DNA from: Brachionus plicatilis
Taxonomy: Eukaryota > Rotifera > Eurotatoria > Ploima > Brachionidae
Assembly (NCBI GenBank): GCA_010279815.1
Contig: QEOQ01000345.1
Span: 1,069,377 to 1,081,219, forward strand
Direction of reading: 5' to 3'
DNA: 11,843 nucleotides
The translations under genes were made by a program, and so were the position numbers. Below, piece after piece: positions 7,332 to 11,843 of the stretch. The notes under the pieces are model-generated. The model saw nothing but the letters and a program-made list of their open reading frames with translations, did not search any database and had not been told where the DNA came from. Position 1 is the stretch's first letter. Each line of letters opens with the position of its first letter.

Positions 7332-9713
7332 ATGGAACAAGAATACCCTATCTTTAGTTACCTAAACGATGAAAAAACATCGTCACAGTATAAGGCAGTT
7401 AAGTTTAAAATAGCTGAGGCCAATAAAGACGGTAGCATTAGATGGAGATGCTGCGTATGTAGTGCAACAATAATAACGAAACATGATCAAGTCACGAAAA
7501 ATCAAAACGATAAGCACAAGTCCGTGAAATGCGTCGAAATGTTTCCAGTTCAAATGGAATGTATTCGAGAAAATGAGCACTTGAAACATCTAGCTAAAAC
7601 TTGCGACGAATTTAAATTTGTTGAGCAGTACAAACTTTGCTTGAGAAGATTGCGATTAATGTTTGACAATCGAGCCGTTGCTGATTTTTGGGTCAAAGAA
7701 GTTACAGCAAAAAACTGCTGTAGCAAAATAAGGTCAAAAAGAAAAGTTTCTGAACCGAAAACGCCTGGTCAACTAACGTTCACAGACGACCAAAAATTTA
7801 TCACAGTGAATAATTCAAAACAAGTATTTTTACGTTACGACAATCAGAACAAAAATGGGAACAGAATCGCGATTTTTTATTCAGATACTTCCGCCGAACT
7901 CTTAGAGCAAGCAGAAGAATACCACTTAGATGGAACCTTCAAGTATTGCCCAAAGCTGTTTTATCAAGTTGTAACCCTACACTGCGTATACAAAAATCGG
8001 GTTTTAGCTTCAGCATTTTTATTTTTGCAAACAAAAGCGGCTGATACATACGTCCAAGCGTTGCAGTATATCAGAAATAACTGCTTTAACAAGAGCTTAA
8101 AACGTGTTCTTGTAGATTTTGAATCATCATTAATGATAAGCGTAAATACAGTTTTCAAGGACGTAGAAATCAAGGGCTGCTGGTTTCATTTTTGCCAAGC
8201 AGTGAAAAGGAAACTGTTTTCGTTCGGACTAAAAGCACGTTACAACAATGATTGGGATTTTCGATTTTGGGTGAGAAGATTTCTCGTTTTGCCGTTAATA
8301 CCGCTCGAACATCTCGAAAGCGCGTTCGAAATTATTGTTGATCAAATGCCTAATTCAGACGAATTAAGCATTACCAAATTCGTAAAATACTTTATCAAGC
8401 AATGGATTAATGGTCAGTTTTCACCAACAATTTGGAATCATCATCAAACTGATAAGCGTCGCACTAACAACGATGTAGAAGGTTTTCATTCAGGTTTAGC
8501 GAAATCAAGTTTGAACGTTCATCCAAAAGTAGATGAAATGACTAAGCAAATAAAATTAATTGATGGTAAATCTCGCGATTCGTTTTACAAAGCTCAATCA
8601 AGTTCTACAGATCAACTTCAGAAACAAAAAGAGTTTAACAAAAACTTAAATATCGAACTTGTTCACCAAGAGTATTATTGTAAAGAAATTACTTTTGAAC
8701 AATACTTCGAAAAACTTGCACACCAGATTCTAAATCAATACGAGACAGTGTTGGGCAAAACCGAAAATTTGAATATCGAAGAGATTGAGAGCCTAACTAA
8801 TGATGAAATGTCTAATTTAAAGTTCAAAACTGATAAGTTAGTTAATACTTATAAAGAAGCAAACTTCATAAAGATTTTTGACAAAATTTTTGGCAAAAAG
8901 TATGAGTTAGTTGGGAATGAGATGAAACAAGATGAAGATGAACCGGCAATTACTGTAAAGACTAAAGCAATCAAACGAAAGGTCAACCAAGAGGCTACCG
9001 TAATGTCAAAGAAATTGTGCGTCAAAGTTAAACAAGAAGTGATTTCAGCTAATTCAATCGAAAATCCAATTATTTTGAATGCAACAGATACAGAATTAGT
9101 TCAAAATGGTGATACCCTTTGTTTATCCGAAACGACTTGGCTTAGAAGTTCGCATATTGATCACGCTTTAGATTTTTTAAACTACCAATTCAATCGACCC
9201 TATCAAGAGATTTCATATTGGCCAACATGGAAACTTCAAAAATTGTTTGGTGAAACAGTTGAAGTATGTATCGATCCAAATGCCGATCATGTATTTATAC
9301 TCAACGTCAATAACATGCATTGGATTCTGTTAACAAACGTTGACCCTTACAGATGGCACCAATCGGATCAATCAATACAAAGCACAAGAAAATGGTTTAT
9401 TTACGACAGTATGAACAATCAAAACAATGCAGTCGCTGCGAAACCCGTTCTAAAGTTTTTGTATCCTGAAAGAGGTAATCAGTACGTGACAATGGTAAGA
9501 GTTATACCTCAAGTTGGAACAAATGACTGTGGTCTTTTTAGCTTAGCTTATGCTTACGACTTATCTCGAAAAATTGATCCATCAAACTTAAAATATAACC
9601 AGAAATTTATGAGATTTAATTTTAACAGTTATTTGCAAAATAATTTTTTAAATGAGTTTGAATCGTGGTCTGTTCGAGAAAAACCGCGAGAATTATTAGA
9701 TTTGATAGTTTAA
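7332..9713 (+). CDS. MULE transposase fused to a C-terminal Ulp1/SENP-type (C48) SUMO protease, 793 aa
   Basis: An unbroken single-exon ORF. Residues 1-64: FLYWCH-like zinc finger, with W38, C40/C43 and H51/H62 as candidate ligands, probably DNA-binding. Residues 185-390: MULE-type DDE nuclease with HLDGTFK (D200), VLVDFESS (D262), GCWFHFCQA (C283, H286; the CxxH element) and NNDVEGFH (E383). Residues 400-530: helical, charged linker. Residues 546-561: lysine-rich possible nuclear signal; VKQE (566-569) fits the SUMO-acceptor consensus and PIIL (579-582) resembles a SUMO-interacting motif. Residues 600-775: Ulp1 peptidase with MHW (H663), FIYDSMN (D692), and Q727 six residues before C733 in PQVGTNDCGLFS, the complete triad and oxyanion residue. 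Predicted roles are cut-and-paste transposition plus deSUMOylation in the nucleus. The ATG at 7332 is the first in frame after the TATA box. No key residue is missing, so activity is plausible. Confidence 0.93.
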   Translation: MEQEYPIFSYLNDEKTSSQYKAVKFKIAEANKDGSIRWRCCVCSATIITKHDQVTKNQNDKHKSVKCVEMFPVQMECIRENEHLKHLAKTCDEFKFVEQYKLCLRRLRLMFDNRAVADFWVKEVTAKNCCSKIRSKRKVSEPKTPGQLTFTDDQKFITVNNSKQVFLRYDNQNKNGNRIAIFYSDTSAELLEQAEEYHLDGTFKYCPKLFYQVVTLHCVYKNRVLASAFLFLQTKAADTYVQALQYIRNNCFNKSLKRVLVDFESSLMISVNTVFKDVEIKGCWFHFCQAVKRKLFSFGLKARYNNDWDFRFWVRRFLVLPLIPLEHLESAFEIIVDQMPNSDELSITKFVKYFIKQWINGQFSPTIWNHHQTDKRRTNNDVEGFHSGLAKSSLNVHPKVDEMTKQIKLIDGKSRDSFYKAQSSSTDQLQKQKEFNKNLNIELVHQEYYCKEITFEQYFEKLAHQILNQYETVLGKTENLNIEEIESLTNDEMSNLKFKTDKLVNTYKEANFIKIFDKIFGKKYELVGNEMKQDEDEPAITVKTKAIKRKVNQEATVMSKKLCVKVKQEVISANSIENPIILNATDTELVQNGDTLCLSETTWLRSSHIDHALDFLNYQFNRPYQEISYWPTWKLQKLFGETVEVCIDPNADHVFILNVNNMHWILLTNVDPYRWHQSDQSIQSTRKWFIYDSMNNQNNAVAAKPVLKFLYPERGNQYVTMVRVIPQVGTNDCGLFSLAYAYDLSRKIDPSNLKYNQKFMRFNFNSYLQNNFLNEFESWSVREKPRELLDLIV

Positions 9714-9756
9714 TTTTCTTTTTTCTATATTTGCATAAATTATCTTAATTTTTCTC

Positions 9757-9762
9757 AATAAA
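9757..9762 (+). promoter_or_regulatory. Poly(A) signal of the MULE gene
   Basis: AATAAA lies 44 bp past the TAA stop (9711-9713) and before the right terminal repeat, which is where a transcript end would be expected. Confidence 0.55.
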
Positions 9763-9803
9763 CTATTATAAAAAAAATTATTGGCTATTTTTTATTTTTT
9801 CTT

Positions 9804-9942
9804 AAAACCGGTCAAATTTCCCCTGATTTTTTTCGGACCGGATTATTTTCCACTTGATTTTTTTCAAAACAGATTTTTTTCCACTGAACATTTTTCGACC
9901 GGATTATTTTCCACCTGATTTTTTTCCACCGGATTTTTTTAC
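9804..9942. repeat. Right terminal inverted repeat of the MULE, nine ~16-bp units
   Basis: Read on the minus strand from 9942 inward, it begins GTAAAAAAATCCGGTGG and runs through about nine units of 14-17 bp, matching the left arm in kind. Sub-blocks such as AAAATAATCCGGTC occur twice within this arm and once in the left arm, so units have been reshuffled or duplicated. The minus-strand reading frame over this arm encodes a repetitive RWKK-type peptide, a by-product of the repeat and not a gene. Confidence 0.85.
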
Positions 9943-9951
9943 AAATTACCA

Positions 9952-9961
9952 TTCCGAAGGT
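9952..9961. repeat. Probable target-site duplication of the MULE, right copy
   Basis: TTCCGAAGGT matches TTTCGAAGGT at 6980-6989 in 9 of 10 bases. One difference is compatible with some age since insertion. Confidence 0.45.
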
Positions 9962-10902
9962 ATATATAATAGAATTAAAGTTGACTTTAAAAAATAAATT
10001 AATCAAAATTTAAATTATTGCTACAAAATATATTAAGGTTGTAACTGTGAATGTACTTTTTTTTAAAATTTCAAAAGTATCTAAAGATTAAATTTTAAAA
10101 TTTTTGGCCATTCTATTTTCAATCATTTACCCAAAAAATCATAAGACTTCTCAAAATTTATTTAAGTTTAATTTCTTGATTTTTTCTTTGACTTTGGGCA
10201 AACGTTTGCTTCTATTGTAAATGATTATTGCAGCTGTTGACTGAATTTGATAAAAAACTTGTCAAATAAAAAAAGGGGTCTTTATGTTAAAGTTAAAAAT
10301 CTAGAAAAACATTTTAAGTTCTTAATGAATCTATTTTGGATTGCTCTTTTAATTTCTAAATTATTTATAAAAAAATATCTCGATTGATTTAATGCTAAAT
10401 TACGATAATACTTCTAACGAAGCTCCTAATAAAATGGAATTGAATTTTTTAATTCATGTTGGAAGAGTATAAAGTCGTTTATATGTTTTGTTGTCAGATT
10501 GGTAAACGAATATAGATTTGAAATCAAGATTTATACTCTTTCAAATGATTTGTGTTGTTACTTTCTTACCATATTTTCTTTCTTTCTTTTCTTCCGAATT
10601 CTTTAAAACTTAAATACAATTCATGTCATATTAAATATCTGTTTCATTTAATTTTCTTTAAAAAAAATAAAAATTTGATTATTAGAAAAAAAATTCATTA
10701 TATCATTCCACTTCACAATGATCATGATCCAATATGAGATTAGCTCTATAAATCATGAGAGATCTCTAATGCAAAGTTGTTGAATTTTTTGTATGAAATA
10801 AATACAAGTTTAAAGGTGTTCAAAATCATTAATTTTTTGAAATTTTAGATTTTTCCAAATACGTAAACTAATAGATTATTTATGAAATTATGGTTACTAT
10901 AA
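9962..10902. other. AT-rich spacer with a small hairpin
   Basis: No gene is recognised; a 61-codon frame at 10552-10737 is low-complexity (F, L, I, K, N) and shows no domain. A split inverted repeat lies at 10463-10540: AAGAGTATAAA with TTTATACTCTT, and inside it TCGTTTA with TAAACGA. AGAGATCTCTA occurs near 10760 and again near 11332. Confidence 0.4.
10463..10540. repeat. Small two-part inverted repeat
   Basis: AAGAGTATAAA (10463-10473) is the exact complement of TTTATACTCTT (10530-10540). Nested within, TCGTTTA (10475-10481) complements TAAACGA (10503-10509). The right half has an extra ~20 bp between the two stems. It could be an old MITE remnant. Confidence 0.4.
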
Positions 10903-11034
10903 CTAGAACCTATGGATCGGCAAAAAAGTTATGCTGTGTCTAGTTGCACTTTTGAAGGTTAACAAGCTCCAGATGATCTTGTGATGAATTCAGACCTTTT
11001 ATTAGAGAATAGAATACAAAGAATCTCAAGCTAA

Positions 11035-11843
11035 ATTTCAGTTTTTTCCTAAATTATTAACTCATTTTTTCTAGGTAGGTGATGGTTTTTACTAACCAAT
11101 ATTTATTTTAACTTGTCATGATTCTTCTTTGGCTCTAAATGCTGGGAATGTTAAAAGAGTGAGAATTTATTGTTTAACTACTCTATTTACATATCGTTTT
11201 ATTAAAAAAAAATGATTTAAAATTTGACTCAATCTAAAATATTAATTATTGCGAAAAAATCAAAAGCTATAAAGATATATTTACTTTTTTTGTAACCTAA
11301 AATTTAATATATTTTTGAAAAAGTTATTAGAGATCTCTATTTTTTGTTCATAATATTTAGGAAAAGAATTAAGATTCTTATAGAATTATTTTCTAAAAAT
11401 TTTATTTAGTTTTTTTAATTAAGTCAGATAAATTCATCTTTGGATATTTTTGTTTTAAAAAAAATACCTAAATTATAGTAAAAATCAACGATGAAAAAAC
11501 CAATGTTTAATAAAATAAACATTTTTAATTATTAAAAGAAAAATTTTAGTCAACAATACTAATAAATATTTTTTCAAATAAAAGTTAATTAATGATTTGA
11601 ATATGTTGCAGGAATATTTTAAAAGGAAAAACTAAAACCCAATTTAATTTAAAATAAACAATCAAAAATAAACTTAGCGTACAAAAGCTAAAAAGCGCTC
11701 TATTGCCGCCTAATTCACTGTTTTATCATAAAGTTTTAGGATCGTTTATTTAAGTATCCAGGGTTTGAAATAAACTATATGAATCAAATTTAAAATAATT
11801 GAATATTAGCATTTTTTTTTTACCAACTGAGCAATGACATCTT
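11035..11843. other. AT-rich spacer to the window end
   Basis: No coding region or repeat family is recognised. The last 23 bases read on the minus strand resemble the 5' part of a tRNA D-arm (TTGCTCAGTTGGTA) but run straight into an A-tract instead of completing the arm. Confidence 0.35.

Larger units (their letters stand above)
6990..9951 (+). mobile_element. Complete-looking Mutator-like (MULE) transposon with transposase-SUMO protease fusion
   Basis: Two long inverted terminal repeats (6995-7133 and 9804-9942), one intact ORF (7332-9713), a plausible core promoter and poly(A) signal, and a flanking 9/10 direct repeat together define an element of about 3 kb. The outermost shared terminal word is GTAAAAAAATCCGGT. 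The few bases between that word and the direct repeats do not match well, so the exact ends are uncertain by about 10 bp. Unlike the other elements in the window, nothing visible prevents this one from being autonomous. MULEs that carry Ulp1-like proteases are known from plants (Kaonashi group). Confidence 0.85.

Noticed and set aside
7383..8173. Minus-strand open frames inside the MULE gene
   Set aside because: They are shadows of the strongly coding plus-strand frame and show no domains.
9812..10006. Minus-strand frame with repetitive RWKK-type residues
   Set aside because: It is the translation of the right terminal repeat array of the MULE; the repetition comes from the ~16-bp DNA units.
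10552..10737. 61-codon plus-strand frame
   Set aside because: Low-complexity AT-derived composition and no recognisable motif.

Overview
This window looks like eukaryotic nuclear DNA from an invertebrate with a small, strongly AT-rich genome and very short introns. A monogonont rotifer such as Brachionus would fit, but that is an inference from composition, intron size and transposon types. There are long A/T runs throughout, no Shine-Dalgarno-led operons, GT-AG introns of about 55-70 nt, AATAAA signals, and remains of at least four kinds of class II transposon.

Layout. 1-490: right half of a pogo/Tigger-like element, with a psq-type helix-turn-helix ORF, a poly(A) signal, a terminal repeat rich in TTATCCGG words, and a TA target. 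The TA abuts a 53-bp repeat that recurs at 6313. 914-1946: spliced 3' portion of a cyclic-nucleotide-binding-domain gene, probably CNBD2-like; its 5' exons are not visible. 2307-2465 and 3026-3770: coding-like fragments of an unrecognised, possibly membrane, protein, each interrupted by in-frame stops. A 356-bp near-palindromic hairpin element (2657-3012) lies between them. 3830-3874: a small GC-rich inverted repeat. 4373-5487: a dead Tc1-like (DD34E) transposon. 5488-6989: AT-rich spacer with the second copy of the 53-bp repeat. 6990-9951: a complete-looking Mutator-like (MULE) element. 9962-11843: AT-rich spacer with only weak signals.

The centrepiece is the MULE. It carries one uninterrupted 793-residue ORF joining a FLYWCH-like zinc finger, a DDE transposase with a CxxH insert, and a C-terminal Ulp1/SENP-type SUMO protease with an intact His-Asp-Cys triad. 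The ORF is flanked by inverted terminal repeats, each made of about nine degenerate units of about 16 bp. All the other transposons here are broken, so this is the only plausible autonomous element in the window. The linker between the two enzymes contains a SUMO-acceptor consensus (VKQE), a SIM-like PIIL and a basic cluster. This invites the hypothesis that the element manages its own or its host's SUMO state during transposition.
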